64,000 nucleotides of DNA from Rhodococcus opacus B4 (GTDB lineage: Bacteria > Actinomycetota > Actinomycetes > Mycobacteriales > Mycobacteriaceae), in NCBI RefSeq assembly GCF_000010805.1, contig NC_012522.1:372001-436000 (forward strand), read 5' to 3'. This document shows, piece after piece, positions 27,448 to 36,296 of this stretch (position 1 is its first letter; the number at the start of each line of letters is the position of its first letter). Position numbers and translations under genes: made by a program. The notes below the pieces were generated by a model. The model worked only from the letters and a program-made list of their open reading frames with translations. It was not told the origin of the DNA and ran no database searches.

Positions 27448-28870
27448 CCGCGCGGCGCAGCACCTCACCACCACCGCCAACGTGCTCACCGGCGACGTGG
27501 TGCGTCCGGGCGATTCCGGGTACGAGGAGGCTCGGGTCGGCTGGAACCGCCTGTATTCCCGCTACCCGGAGGCCATCGTGTTCTGCTGCGACACGCAGGA
27601 CGTGGTCAACGCTGTCCGCTGGGCCCGAGAGGAAGGTATCGCCCTTCGTGCCCGCAGCGGACGCCACAGCCTCGACGGCTGGTCGTCGCTCGACGGCGGC
27701 CTGGTGATCGATGTCAGCCGGATGAAGGACATCGTGATCGATGAGTCGGCGCGCACGGCGACGGTGGGAACGGGTCTGACGCAGATGGAGACGGTCGCGG
27801 CGCTCGGGCAACACGGCTTCGCCGTTCCGACCGGCTCGGAGGGCGGTGTCGGACTCGGTGGTGTGATTCTCGGGGGCGGCTTCGGGCTACTGACCCGCAG
27901 CATGGGCATGGCCTGCGACAACCTGCTTGCCGCGGAGGTCGTGGTCGCAGACGGCGCGCGGTCGGCGAAGGTCGTGGAGGCCACCGAACACCGCAACTCC
28001 GACCTGCTGTGGGCGTGCCGTGGTGGAGGCGGCGGCAACTTCGGGATCGCGACGTCCTACACGTTGAGGCTGCACGAGCTTTCGAACGTTACGTTCCTGG
28101 TCGCGAGGTGGAGCGGTCACGGCGACCTGGCTGACCTGCTTCGCGCGTGGCAGCGCGAGGCGCCGGTCGCAGACAATCGGCTCACGAGCGCACTGGAGGC
28201 GGATTCCACCGCGGTCGAACTGTCTGCACTGCTGTACGGCGGTTCGCGGCGAGAACTCGAGGACCAACTGCGCTCGCTGTTGGCGATCGGCAGTCCCGAG
28301 GTGACGGTGACGGAGGACGCGTGGCCCACCGTGTACGGCGACGTGGACAGGGGGCCGAACGACGTCCCCTTCTGGAAGTTCTACTCCCAGTTCGTCACCC
28401 GCCCGTTACCCGACGAGGCGATCGATCTGATCGTCCGCTTCATGGACAACACTCCCAGCCCGCCGAGCAACTTCTTCTGCTCGAGCTTCGGTGGGGCCGT
28501 GCGTCACGCGCCGCCAGGGGGATCCGCGTTCCCGCACCGCGACGCGCTGTTCTACTGCGAGCCGGGCGCGGCGTGGAACGACCCCGCCCTGAACTCGGCG
28601 GCACTGGGCTGGGCCGCCGACTTCTGGCGCGCATTACGACCCTACGGCGACGGCGCCTACGTCAACGTGCCCAACGCCGCTGCGTCCGACTGGGAGCGCG
28701 AGTACTACGGCTCCCACCGCGAGCGGCTGCGCGAGGTCAAGGCCACCTACGACCCCGAGAACGTGTTCAACTTCGAGCAGAGCGTGCCCCTGTCGCCGGC
28801 TGACCCGTCCCGGGCCCTACGCTGGGGCGATGGCGGTCAACCGAAGTCGCAAGGCCAGGGGAGCCCGTAA
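27431..28870 (+). CDS. FAD-binding (BBE-type) oxidoreductase
   Basis: 479 residues; CCGGAGACGCCG precedes the ATG, which lies inside the permease gene. It belongs to the FAD_binding_4/BBE family (berberine-bridge, aclacinomycin- and hexose-oxidase-like). Visible features are RARSGRHSLDGWSSLDGG (the His is the usual 8-alpha FAD attachment site), VPTGSEGGVGLGGVILGGGFG and the BBE tail EYYGSHRERL...YDPENVFNFEQS. The second Cys of bicovalent enzymes is missing at the place where Gly/Ser occurs (PTGSEGGVG), so a single covalent bond is expected. The substrate is unknown; the co-transcribed permease hints at an imported compound. Confidence 0.9.
   Translation: MSSRTDRAAQHLTTTANVLTGDVVRPGDSGYEEARVGWNRLYSRYPEAIVFCCDTQDVVNAVRWAREEGIALRARSGRHSLDGWSSLDGGLVIDVSRMKDIVIDESARTATVGTGLTQMETVAALGQHGFAVPTGSEGGVGLGGVILGGGFGLLTRSMGMACDNLLAAEVVVADGARSAKVVEATEHRNSDLLWACRGGGGGNFGIATSYTLRLHELSNVTFLVARWSGHGDLADLLRAWQREAPVADNRLTSALEADSTAVELSALLYGGSRRELEDQLRSLLAIGSPEVTVTEDAWPTVYGDVDRGPNDVPFWKFYSQFVTRPLPDEAIDLIVRFMDNTPSPPSNFFCSSFGGAVRHAPPGGSAFPHRDALFYCEPGAAWNDPALNSAALGWAADFWRALRPYGDGAYVNVPNAAASDWEREYYGSHRERLREVKATYDPENVFNFEQSVPLSPADPSRALRWGDGGQPKSQGQGSP
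28818..28823 (+). promoter_or_regulatory. -10 box TACGCT inside the FAD oxidoreductase gene
   Basis: TACGCT lies 6 nt before the ATG of the HNH gene, identical in hexamer and spacing to the box at 53682. It implies a separate leaderless transcript starting inside the upstream coding region. Confidence 0.5.
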
Positions 28871-29225
28871 ACGCAAGCGTCGGATGGACAGTGTCGAGCA
28901 CGACCTCACCGACGAGCAGTGGAGTGCCCTCACCGAGGCGTGGGGCGGCTGCGCGTATTGTGGTGCGACCGACAAGCCGCTGCAACGCGACTGCGTACAG
29001 GCACTGTCCCGCGGCGGGCGGTACACCCTCGACAACATCGCCCCGGCCTGCGGCTCCTGCAACGCCAGCAAATGCAACGACGAGGTCACCGGCTGGCTGC
29101 GGCGCAAGCGGCTCGACGAGCGTGCCTTCCTGCTGCGTCACATCGAAATCAAGAGTGCACTCGCACGGCGATTCCCCGCGGAACCGGACCCCGCGATCGA
29201 GATGCCGGATACCGCCGCCCCGTGA
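28830..29225 (+). CDS. HNH-type zinc-ribbon protein lacking the usual first catalytic His
   Basis: 131 residues, overlapping the FAD oxidoreductase gene by 41 nt. A basic N-terminus (RSRKARGARKRKRR) is followed by the HNH frame: CAYCG, RDCVQALSRGG, DNIAPACGSCNASK. The two CxxC pairs that hold structural zinc are intact and Asn of NIAPAC is present. The His of the common DH(V/I) motif is replaced by Cys (RDCVQ), which would weaken or abolish ordinary HNH cleavage. Function is therefore uncertain: DNA binding or altered catalysis. No RBS is present; a leaderless start is likely. Confidence 0.82.
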   Translation: MAVNRSRKARGARKRKRRMDSVEHDLTDEQWSALTEAWGGCAYCGATDKPLQRDCVQALSRGGRYTLDNIAPACGSCNASKCNDEVTGWLRRKRLDERAFLLRHIEIKSALARRFPAEPDPAIEMPDTAAP

Positions 29226-29255
29226 CCCGCAGGCCGCCGGTAGCGACCGCACCTG

Positions 29256-29885
29256 CTATTTGGTGCCGAAGATGCGGTCACCTGCGTCGCCGATGCCGGG
29301 GAGGATGTAGCCGTGCTCGTCGAGTTGACGGTCGACGGCGGCAGTGTAGATCGGCACGTCGGGATGCGCCTTGTCCAGCGCGGCAACGCCTTCCGGACAG
29401 GTCAGCAGGCAGACGAATTTGATGGATTTGGGACCGCACTCCTTCAGCCGCTCCACCGCCGCCACCGCGGAGTTACCGGTGGCCAGCAGCGGATCGACCA
29501 CCACCACGTCGCGCTCGTGCAGGTCGCCGGGCATCTTGAAGTAGTACTCGACCGCCACGAGGGTCCTGGGGTCGCGGTACAGACCGATATGCCCCACCCG
29601 CGCGCCCGGCACGATCGTCAGCATGCCGTCCAGGATGCCGGTGCCCGCGCGCAGGATGGACACGAAGACCAGCTTCTTCCCGTCGATGACCCTGCCGGTC
29701 GTGACCTCGAGCGGCGTCTCGATCTCGATCTCCTGCATCGGGATGTCGCGCAGCACCTCATACGTCATCAGCGCGGAGATCTCGTTCGCCAGTCGGCGAA
29801 AACTGTTGGTGGAGGCATCCTTACGGCGCATCATCGTGAGCTTGTGCTGCACCAGCGGGTGGTCGATCAGGTGTACTGTCCCCAT
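29256..29885 (-). CDS. upp: Uracil phosphoribosyltransferase
   Basis: 209 residues, the normal length. Motifs: [17 protein letters not shown] at the N-terminus, [16 protein letters not shown], the PRPP loop [18 protein letters not shown], and the uracil-binding end [18 protein letters not shown]. It converts uracil and PRPP to UMP. It is the third gene after URC1 and URC4 (17 bp after URC4), matching the role of UPRT (URC6) in the URC uracil-degradation route, where uracil is first made into the nucleotide. It could also serve ordinary salvage. Confidence 0.95.
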   Translation of the reverse strand: MGTVHLIDHPLVQHKLTMMRRKDASTNSFRRLANEISALMTYEVLRDIPMQEIEIETPLEVTTGRVIDGKKLVFVSILRAGTGILDGMLTIVPGARVGHIGLYRDPRTLVAVEYYFKMPGDLHERDVVVVDPLLATGNSAVAAVERLKECGPKSIKFVCLLTCPEGVAALDKAHPDVPIYTAAVDRQLDEHGYILPGIGDAGDRIFGTK

Positions 29886-29902
29886 GTGTTCGTCCTCTCG
29901 TT

Positions 29903-31168
29903 CTAGAAGACCGTGCCGTCGCTGACGACGGAGAGCGGTGGCAGCCCACCACGGGTGCGCTGTGCCAGCGCACGGCCCGCCGCCCAGGTGCCGCCTTCCA
30001 AGACGCAGGCCAGCGGCATCTCCCGGGCATCCACATCCAGCCGTGCGCGCACCAGCGGGGCCAGTTCGTCCAACAGCGCCACCGTCAACGCCCGCCATTC
30101 GACGATGAGTTCGTCGCCCGCAGCCCAGCTGCGCGCAGCCCAGCCGGGGTCGCGCAGGCGCAGCACGCCGGTGTCCAGCAGCAGGCCGCCGTTGCGGTAC
30201 TCGGGCAGTCCCGTCAACGCGTCCAGCCCCACCACCTGCACACCGGCCCACTGGAAGGGCTCGAGCAACGAATAGGTCAGCCACTGCGACAGTTTGTGGA
30301 ACGGCACCCAGCCCCGGGTCAGACCCGGACCGTCCACTGAATCGTGAGGCCAGCAGTCGCCCAGCGGTTCGGTGCCGATGGCGTTGCCCGCCGGCCAGAT
30401 GCCCGACAGCGACGTCAGCAGCTGCGACAGGATGTCGTGGGCCGCCACCGTCGCCGCGCCCGGTACCTGCGGCGCGACGAGCAGGTCGAACAGACCGCCC
30501 GGCCGGCCGTGCAGACCGAACACGTCCGGTTGCACGGCGAGCGCCTCACCCAGCCGGCGCAAAAGCAGCACCCGGCCCTCGAGTCCCACCAACGGATTCG
30601 AGGGACCCACCTGGAACGCCTGGGCCAGCCGGTCCGCGTCCAGGCCACGCAGTCCCGCCGCGTCGACCCGCAGCGGCTGCGCGCCGTCGCTCGAGAACAG
30701 TCCGCCGAGGAAGGCGTGCCAACTCGCGACACCCAGGCCCTCGGAACGGGCGAAGCGCTGCCCGCTCGCCTCCTCGCGGTACTGCCAGTCGGGACCGGCG
30801 CCGGCATCGAGCAGCACGCTGACGACGGCGAGGTCGATCATGGCGCGGGCGCGGCCCGGCGCGTCCAGCGCGGCCAACCGTGCATCCAGCTCGGCCTTTC
30901 GATCCACTCCGCCGGCCTCGAAATGGCGCCACCGGCTGTGGAACGGGATCTTCAGGTCCGGGTAGCGGGCGTGCGTGACGTCCACGACCTCGCCCGCGGC
31001 CGTCTGCAGCGCGCCGTCGTCCACGTCGAACCAGCGGGAGCCGCCCTCGCGCGCGCGACGCACCAGCAGTTGCGCGCGTTCCCGCACGGCGGTCGTGGTG
31101 CGCAGGGCCGCCGCCGCACCGTCGGCCCGCCCGACGTCCAGGACGGGACCGACGCCGGTGACGCTCAC
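29903..31168 (-). CDS. URC4-type protein (DUF1688), uracil catabolism
   Basis: 421 residues. The GTG start overlaps the URC1 stop by 4 nt (GTGA), so translation is coupled. Segments include [65 protein letters not shown] and [16 protein letters not shown], the hallmarks of the DUF1688/URC4 family known from fungi and bacteria. The exact reaction is not established to my knowledge; it acts after formation of the uracil nucleotide. Cytosolic with no signal. Order URC1-URC4-upp. Confidence 0.88.
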   Translation of the reverse strand: MSVTGVGPVLDVGRADGAAAALRTTTAVRERAQLLVRRAREGGSRWFDVDDGALQTAAGEVVDVTHARYPDLKIPFHSRWRHFEAGGVDRKAELDARLAALDAPGRARAMIDLAVVSVLLDAGAGPDWQYREEASGQRFARSEGLGVASWHAFLGGLFSSDGAQPLRVDAAGLRGLDADRLAQAFQVGPSNPLVGLEGRVLLLRRLGEALAVQPDVFGLHGRPGGLFDLLVAPQVPGAATVAAHDILSQLLTSLSGIWPAGNAIGTEPLGDCWPHDSVDGPGLTRGWVPFHKLSQWLTYSLLEPFQWAGVQVVGLDALTGLPEYRNGGLLLDTGVLRLRDPGWAARSWAAGDELIVEWRALTVALLDELAPLVRARLDVDAREMPLACVLEGGTWAAGRALAQRTRGGLPPLSVVSDGTVF

Positions 31169-32436
31169 TCGTCCAACTCCCGGCCCTTGACCTTCGCCAA
31201 TTCTTCGGCGTCCGGCACCGCGCCCGGGGTGAAGTAGCCGGCCGCCATCTTCGCGTCGATCTCCACTCGCGCGTCGGCCGGAATCAGATCGGCGGGGAGG
31301 TCCACTCGCTCCCCGACCTCGATGCCCGAGCCGGTGATGGCGTCGTACTTCATGTTGCTCATGGAGACCAGGCGGTGGATCTTCCGGACACCCAGCCAGT
31401 GCAGCACGTCCGGCATCATTTCCTGGAAGCGCATGTCCTGCACGCCGGCCACGCATTCGGTGCGGGCGAAGTACTGATCGGCGGTGTCTCCGCCCACCTG
31501 GCGCTTACGGGCGTTGTAGACCAGGAACTTGGTCACCTCACCCAGCGCGCGCCCCTCCTTGCGGGAGTAGGCCACCAGGCCGACACCGCCGCGCTGCGCG
31601 CCCTGGATGCATTCCTCGATCGCATGGGTCAGGTACGGACGGCACGTACAGATGTCGGAGCCGAACACGTCCGAGCCGTTGCACTCGTCGTGTACGCGCG
31701 CGGTCAGTTCCACCGCGGGATCGGCCAGATCTCGCGCGTCACCGAAGATGTACACGGTCTGCCCGCCGATCGGGGGCAGGAACACCTCGAGGTCCGAGCG
31801 CGTCACGAGTTCCGGGTACATGCCGCCCGTCTCCTCGAACAGCACACGGCGCAGATCTGTCTCGCTGCAATGAAAGCGCTCCGCCACCCCCGGCAGATGC
31901 CAGACGGGCTCGATCGCGGCCTTGGTGACCAGCGCCGCACCGCTGGGCAGCAGGAAACGCCCGTCCGGATGCAGGCGACCCTTCTGGATGGCGTCCATGA
32001 TCTCCGGCAGGATCACATGCGCCTTGGTCACGGCGATGCTGGGCCGGATGTCGTGGCCGGCCGCCAATTCGGCCGCGAAGACCTCGGCCACCGTGGCGCC
32101 CCACGGATCCAGGCTCACGATCTTGCCGGGCTCGCTCCACTGCGGATACGGGCCGACGGCGTTCGTGGGCGCGGTGTTGGTGAGGTCGGCCTTGTGGTGA
32201 CGCGACAGCGCACCCGAAGCGACAGCCAGCGCCCGGTAGATGCTGTACGAGCCACTGTGCGTCCCGATCACGTTGCGGTGGGCGCGATTGGTGGTGGTGC
32301 CGACCACCGGACCGCGCTCGGACGCCGTGGGCGCGCCCCAGTGAACCGGGATAGCCCCGACACCGCCACTGTGGGACGTCAGTCGGATGTGGCCGGCGGG
32401 GTTGTCGGGCGTCGCGGCAACGGGTTCAGCGGACAT
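31165..32436 (-). CDS. URC1-type GTP-cyclohydrolase-II homologue, uracil catabolism
   Basis: 423 residues from ATG 32436, with GAGGGAGGAACGCT upstream; the longer frame to 32676 has no support. The GTP cyclohydrolase II zinc motif is present in its URC1 form (HDECNGSDVFGSDICTCRP), followed by YSRKEGRALGEVTKFLVYNAR and WLGVRKIHRLVSMSNMKYDA. URC1 enzymes open the pyrimidine ring of a uracil nucleotide instead of GTP, as described for the yeast URC route. Riboflavin genes are not nearby, which supports URC1 over RibA. First gene of a three-gene operon. Confidence 0.9.
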   Translation of the reverse strand: MSAEPVAATPDNPAGHIRLTSHSGGVGAIPVHWGAPTASERGPVVGTTTNRAHRNVIGTHSGSYSIYRALAVASGALSRHHKADLTNTAPTNAVGPYPQWSEPGKIVSLDPWGATVAEVFAAELAAGHDIRPSIAVTKAHVILPEIMDAIQKGRLHPDGRFLLPSGAALVTKAAIEPVWHLPGVAERFHCSETDLRRVLFEETGGMYPELVTRSDLEVFLPPIGGQTVYIFGDARDLADPAVELTARVHDECNGSDVFGSDICTCRPYLTHAIEECIQGAQRGGVGLVAYSRKEGRALGEVTKFLVYNARKRQVGGDTADQYFARTECVAGVQDMRFQEMMPDVLHWLGVRKIHRLVSMSNMKYDAITGSGIEVGERVDLPADLIPADARVEIDAKMAAGYFTPGAVPDAEELAKVKGRELDE

Positions 32437-32598
32437 AGCGTTCCTCCCTCGAGGAAGGCCCGGCGGCACGGCATGCCTCCGGAACGTGTCTCCGGTGCCG
32501 GATGCTGCCCGCCACCGGAAACCGAAGCATAACCACTCTTCAGCCACAATGTCGTGCGGCGAAGACGCCGAGCGTTCAGACCGCGCACATGCCTCCGA

Positions 32599-32604
32599 TA
32601 GTGT
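32599..32604 (+). promoter_or_regulatory. -10 box TAGTGT, 7 nt before the DUF2252 start
   Basis: A TANNNT hexamer lies 7 nt before GTG 32612 with no Shine-Dalgarno sequence. A leaderless mRNA is likely. Confidence 0.35.
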
Positions 32605-32611
32605 CGCCGGG

Positions 32612-33997
32612 GTGACGAAGAATCGAGCGCGCGCCGTGGATCTGCGAACCCAGGACGAGGCGGACGACGTATTCACGCGCGGCGACGCGTTGCAGGCAAG
32701 CGTGCCGTCCCGTGCACACGATCATGCCGCGACCGGCGCCGGCCGGCCGGATGTGCTGAACTTCGTCGAGGCCGACAACGAGGGCAGGTTGACGCATCTG
32801 GTCCCCCTGCGGATCGGCCGGATGATCGCCTCGCCGTTCGCCTTCTTCCGCGGCGCCGCCGGCCTGATGGCGGCCGACCTCGCCGCCTCTCCGGTCACCG
32901 GACTGACGGCGCAGCTGTGCGGTGACGCGCATGCGGCGAACTTCGGCCTGTACGGGACGCCGGACGGTCAAATCGTCATGGACATCAATGATTTCGACGA
33001 GACCCTCCCCGGTCCGTGGGAATGGGATCTCAAACGTCTCGCGGCCAGCCTGGTCCTCGCCGGACGCGAGGGCGGAGTGTCCGAGAGCGGGTGTGTCGAG
33101 GCCGCCGAAGACGCCGTCAAATCGTATCGGCGCACCATGCGCGATCTCGCCGAACTTCCGTTCCTCCAGTCCTGGAATGCGCTGCCGGACAAGTCGGTGC
33201 TCGCGCGGGCAAAGGCCGACGCTCTGCTCGACGACTTCGACAAGGCCGCGCAGAAGGCGCGACGCAACACCAGCGAGAAGGTGGCGGCGAAATGGACCGC
33301 CCATTTCGAAAATCACGAGACCGGGATACGCCGGCGACGGTTCGTCGACGATCCGCCGATCCTCACGCACGTGGATCGCGCGACCGCCGATGCGGTGACC
33401 GACGGGTTGGAACGCTATGTCGACTCACTTCGGGAGTCGCGACGGAACCTGATCACCCGATTCGTCGTGTCCGACGTCGCCTTCCGGATCGTCGGGACCG
33501 GCAGCGTGGGGCTCCGCAGCTATATCGCTCTGCTGCACGGCAATCGGGACGAGGTGCTCGTCCTTCAACTGAAACAGGCCCGGCCGTCCGCACTGGCGGC
33601 GTACCTGCCGGTCGACGAACCGAAGCACGAGGGCAAGCGGATCGTGCACGGTGCCCGGTTGGTGCAAGCGGAATCGGACATCCTTCTGGGCTGGACGACG
33701 ATCGACGGCCTCCCCTACATCGTGCGTCAGTTCCGGAACCTCAAAGGCGACATCGATCCGACCGGTCTGGAGCAGGATCATCTCGATGATTACGGCCGCC
33801 TGGCCGGCGCCCTGCTCGCCCGCGCACACACCCGCTCACTCGACCCGCGGGCGCTCGCCGGATACTTCGCGGGCGACACCGAACTGGACGAGGCGATCGG
33901 CCGGTATGCCGTCCGCTACGCCGATCAGACCGAAGCCGACCACGCAGAACTGGTGGCCGCGGTGAAATCGGGGCGGATGGCCGCCGAACCGGCCTGA
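32612..33997 (+). CDS. DUF2252 family protein
   Basis: 461 residues from GTG 32612, the usual family length. It has the family pattern of an aminoglycoside-phosphotransferase/kinase-like fold: FFRGAAGLMAADL, QLCGDAHAANFGLYGTPDGQIVMDINDFDE (residues GDAHxxNFG and DxNDFDE resemble the catalytic HxDxxxxN and D motifs of such kinases), WEWDLKRLAASL, and GTGSVGLRSYIALLHG. The biochemical activity is not known. It is monocistronic, and its stop codon lies in a hairpin shared with the convergent gene. Confidence 0.87.
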   Translation: MTKNRARAVDLRTQDEADDVFTRGDALQASVPSRAHDHAATGAGRPDVLNFVEADNEGRLTHLVPLRIGRMIASPFAFFRGAAGLMAADLAASPVTGLTAQLCGDAHAANFGLYGTPDGQIVMDINDFDETLPGPWEWDLKRLAASLVLAGREGGVSESGCVEAAEDAVKSYRRTMRDLAELPFLQSWNALPDKSVLARAKADALLDDFDKAAQKARRNTSEKVAAKWTAHFENHETGIRRRRFVDDPPILTHVDRATADAVTDGLERYVDSLRESRRNLITRFVVSDVAFRIVGTGSVGLRSYIALLHGNRDEVLVLQLKQARPSALAAYLPVDEPKHEGKRIVHGARLVQAESDILLGWTTIDGLPYIVRQFRNLKGDIDPTGLEQDHLDDYGRLAGALLARAHTRSLDPRALAGYFAGDTELDEAIGRYAVRYADQTEADHAELVAAVKSGRMAAEPA

Positions 33998-34020
33998 TCC
34001 GGCACGAGTAGCCGGATCAG
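33994..34020. terminator. Bidirectional hairpin containing both convergent stop codons
   Basis: Perfect arms CTGATCCGGC and GCCGGATCAG with loop ACGAGTA. The left arm contains the TGA of the DUF2252 gene; the right arm contains the TGA of the convergent membrane gene. Termination would work in both directions. Confidence 0.7.
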
Positions 34021-34367
34021 CCCGGTGTGGCGGCGGAGCGCCGTCGCCGCCAACTCAACCACCGGAGGGCCACGGCGAGGATTCGCGGCACGACGAAGTA
34101 CACCGCCGTGGGGACGACGACACCGGTCAGCGACAGCGCGCGAAGCCAGGTCGGCCAGGTGGCAGTGATCGGGCCCGACAGCGTCATGACGGTCATGCCC
34201 AGCGTGACGAGCGGGAAGATCGAGACCCAGGTGACGGCAACCCGCAGGTGAATGGACGGCGCCGGCACGACGTCCTGGACAGTCCGGCCCGTCCGCGTGC
34301 GGCGACTCTTCGTTGCCACCGGGGCGAGCTGCTCCACCACTGCGGATGCCAGAGCGAGAGATTCCAT
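34017..34367 (-). CDS. Small two-TM membrane protein, probable TetR target
   Basis: 116 residues. Two hydrophobic segments (VAVTWVSIFPLVTLGMTVM and LRALSLTGVVVPTAVYFVV) are followed by WLSWRRRR. The segment resembles the membrane tail found on some antibiotic-biosynthesis-monooxygenase-type proteins (VTW...P..T...VLT..VVP...Y.V.P), here without the enzymatic domain. It is divergent from a TetR gene, and two matching operators fill the 108-bp spacer, so TetR control is likely. The role is unknown. Confidence 0.75.
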   Translation of the reverse strand: MESLALASAVVEQLAPVATKSRRTRTGRTVQDVVPAPSIHLRVAVTWVSIFPLVTLGMTVMTLSGPITATWPTWLRALSLTGVVVPTAVYFVVPRILAVALRWLSWRRRRSAATPG

Positions 34368-34390
34368 GCTGAGAGCGCCCTTCCAAGTTC

Positions 34391-34404
34391 CAACTATTCA
34401 GTTG
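34391..34404. promoter_or_regulatory. TetR operator candidate 1, CAACTATTCAGTTG
   Basis: Perfect CAACT/AGTTG arms around ATTC, 23 bp before the start of the divergent membrane gene. A second copy of the same length and 3' half lies 48 bp away. Confidence 0.65.
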
Positions 34405-34438
34405 CATTTGGAGAGTAGAGCGCCGGTAGACAACTTTG

Positions 34439-34452
34439 CAACCAAACAGTTG
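34439..34452. promoter_or_regulatory. TetR operator candidate 2, CAACCAAACAGTTG
   Basis: CAAC-N6-GTTG with the same CAGTTG end as copy 1. It sits where the -35 region of the tetR promoter would be and is 23 bp from the tetR GTG, mirroring copy 1 on the other side. Confidence 0.65.
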
Positions 34453-34463
34453 GAGTTTGCCGT

Positions 34464-34469
34464 TAGGAT
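34464..34469 (+). promoter_or_regulatory. -10 box TAGGAT of the tetR gene
   Basis: TAGGAT lies 6 nt before GTG 34476 with no Shine-Dalgarno sequence: leaderless. Operator 2 lies immediately upstream. Confidence 0.5.
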
Positions 34470-34475
34470 GCACCG

Positions 34476-35075
34476 GTGGCGTGGGATACCGAACGAACCA
34501 AGAGACTCCTGCTCGAGGCGGGCGCCGAGGAGTTCAGTGCCTTCGGACTGGCCGGCGGCCGAGTCGACCGGATCGCCGCGAAAGCAGGAGTGAACAAGGA
34601 GCGCATCTATCAGTACTTCGGCAAGAAAGAGGCGTTCTTCAGCGCCGTTGTCGAGAGTGAACTCACGGCGTCGCTGGATGCGGTCGAACTGTCCGGAGAG
34701 GGAGTGTCGGCCGTCGCCGACTACGCCGGCCGTCGATTCGACTATCAACGCTCGCACCCGGCCTTCACCCGACTGCTGTTCTGGGAAGGCCTCGAACTCG
34801 AGAAGCCGGTCGCCGAGGAAACCCGTCGGAAACACGCACAGACGCTGGTCGCGGGAGCGCAACAAGCCACCGGCCTGTCCGAGGCCGACGCCCAGGAACT
34901 TCTCATCACGGTGATCACCCTGGTCGACGGTTGGGGCACCCTCCAGACCGCGGACCGACTGTTCTCGCCACCTCCTTCCCGCCGCGACGACCGGGATTCA
35001 CGACGCCGCGAATTCATCGTGATGACCGTCGAAGCCGCCACCGACGCCGCGATCGCCCGGACCGATCGGACCTGA
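34476..35075 (+). CDS. TetR-family transcriptional regulator
   Basis: 199 residues. The N-terminal HTH is standard: TKRLLLEAGAEEFSAFGLAG, VDRIAAKAGVNKERIYQYFGKKEAFF. The C-terminal ligand domain includes HPAFTRLLFWEGLE and ELLITVITLVDGWGTL. It is divergent from a small membrane protein gene and has paired CAAC-N6-GTTG operators in between, implying repression of itself and that gene. The ligand is unknown. The ChaA-like gene 45 bp downstream may be read through. Confidence 0.93.
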   Translation: MAWDTERTKRLLLEAGAEEFSAFGLAGGRVDRIAAKAGVNKERIYQYFGKKEAFFSAVVESELTASLDAVELSGEGVSAVADYAGRRFDYQRSHPAFTRLLFWEGLELEKPVAEETRRKHAQTLVAGAQQATGLSEADAQELLITVITLVDGWGTLQTADRLFSPPPSRRDDRDSRRREFIVMTVEAATDAAIARTDRT

Positions 35076-35120
35076 CCCATTGCGGTGCACGGGACCGGAT
35101 CGAGCTGGCAAGGTCTAGTC

Positions 35121-36218
35121 ATGGCATTCGGGTGGCGGTCGGTCGCTGCGGAGTGGCCGCTGGTGATACCACCCGTCGCGGTTGCGGTGCTGGGCGTGAC
35201 CTGGGGCCGCCACATCGGCACGGTCGTGGTGCTCGCCGTCGCGGTAGTCCTGGTCGGTGCGGTACTCGCGGCCGTTCATCACGCCGAGGTGGTTGCACAC
35301 AAGGTCGGTGAGCCGTTCGGGTCGCTGATTCTCGCGGTCGCGGTCACGGTCATCGAGGTCGGACTGATCGTGACGTTGATGATCTCGGGTGGCCCGGCGA
35401 CGGCGTCGCTGGCCCGCGACACGGTGTTCGCGGCGGTGATGATCACCGTCAACGGCATCGCCGGGTTGTCGCTGTTCGTCGGCTCACGACGGTACGGGGT
35501 CGCGCTGTTCAATGCCGAGGGGACCGGCGCGGCGCTGGCAACGGTGGCGTCACTCGCAACGTTGAGCCTGGTGCTCCCGACCTTCACGACGAGCCGACCG
35601 GGTCCCGAATTCTCCTCGGCCCAATTGATATTCGCGGCGGTCGCCTCGCTGGTGCTGTACGGGATGTTCGTCCTCACCCAGACCGGGCCGCACCGGCACT
35701 TCTTCCTGCCGGTCATTGCCGATGAACCGGAAACCGGCGACCGGAGTTCCGCTCCCCCGACGGGCAGGATGGCGGGCGTGAGCCTCGCCCTCCTGGTGGT
35801 GGCGTTGTGCGCGGTCGTGGGTCTGGCGAAGGTGGAATCGCCCGCGATCGAGGACGCGGTCGAGGACGCCGGATTGCCACAATCCATCGTCGGTGTGGTC
35901 ATCGCGCTGCTCGTGCTACTGCCGGAAACCCTCGCCGCGGTGCGGGCGGCGCAGCGAAACCGGATCCAGATCAGTTTGAACCTGGCCTTCGGATCGGCGA
36001 TGGCCAGCATCGGTTTGACCATCCCCGCCATCGCCGTCGCGTCGATCTGGCTGGACGGGCCGCTTCTGCTCGGCCTCGGTCCGACCCAGGTCGTGCTGCT
36101 CGCGATCACCGTGGTGGTCGGCATGCTGACGGTGGTTCCCGGCCGCGCCACCCGACTCCAGGGCGGCGTCCACCTGGTGCTGTTGGCCGCGTACGTGTTT
36201 CTCTCCGTCAACCCCTGA
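35121..36218 (+). CDS. chaA: Calcium/sodium:proton antiporter, ChaA type
   Basis: 365 residues from ATG 35121, after GGCAAGG. About eleven membrane segments. The two alpha repeats of the CaCA superfamily are visible: HKVGEPFGSLILAVAVTVIEVGLI...(MITVNGIAGLSLFVG) and LPQSIVGVVIALLVLLPETLAAVRAA...NLAFGSAMASIGLTIPAIA. Acidic residues in VIEV and LPETL fit the ion-binding sites. It exports Ca2+, Na+ or K+ in exchange for H+ at the plasma membrane. It lies 45 bp after tetR on the same strand. Confidence 0.9.
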   Translation: MAFGWRSVAAEWPLVIPPVAVAVLGVTWGRHIGTVVVLAVAVVLVGAVLAAVHHAEVVAHKVGEPFGSLILAVAVTVIEVGLIVTLMISGGPATASLARDTVFAAVMITVNGIAGLSLFVGSRRYGVALFNAEGTGAALATVASLATLSLVLPTFTTSRPGPEFSSAQLIFAAVASLVLYGMFVLTQTGPHRHFFLPVIADEPETGDRSSAPPTGRMAGVSLALLVVALCAVVGLAKVESPAIEDAVEDAGLPQSIVGVVIALLVLLPETLAAVRAAQRNRIQISLNLAFGSAMASIGLTIPAIAVASIWLDGPLLLGLGPTQVVLLAITVVVGMLTVVPGRATRLQGGVHLVLLAAYVFLSVNP

Positions 36219-36283
36219 CCGCGGTCCGCCACCTCGTCGCCCGTGGAGACGTCACCAGCGCGCCCCCCGGATTCGCGTTCGGG

Positions 36284-36289
36284 TAAGTT
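36284..36289 (+). promoter_or_regulatory. -10 box TAAGTT, 7 nt before ATG 36297
   Basis: TAAGTT precedes the hypothetical membrane-anchored gene with no RBS in between, giving a probable leaderless start. Confidence 0.4.
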
Positions 36290-36296
36290 TCCGCGC

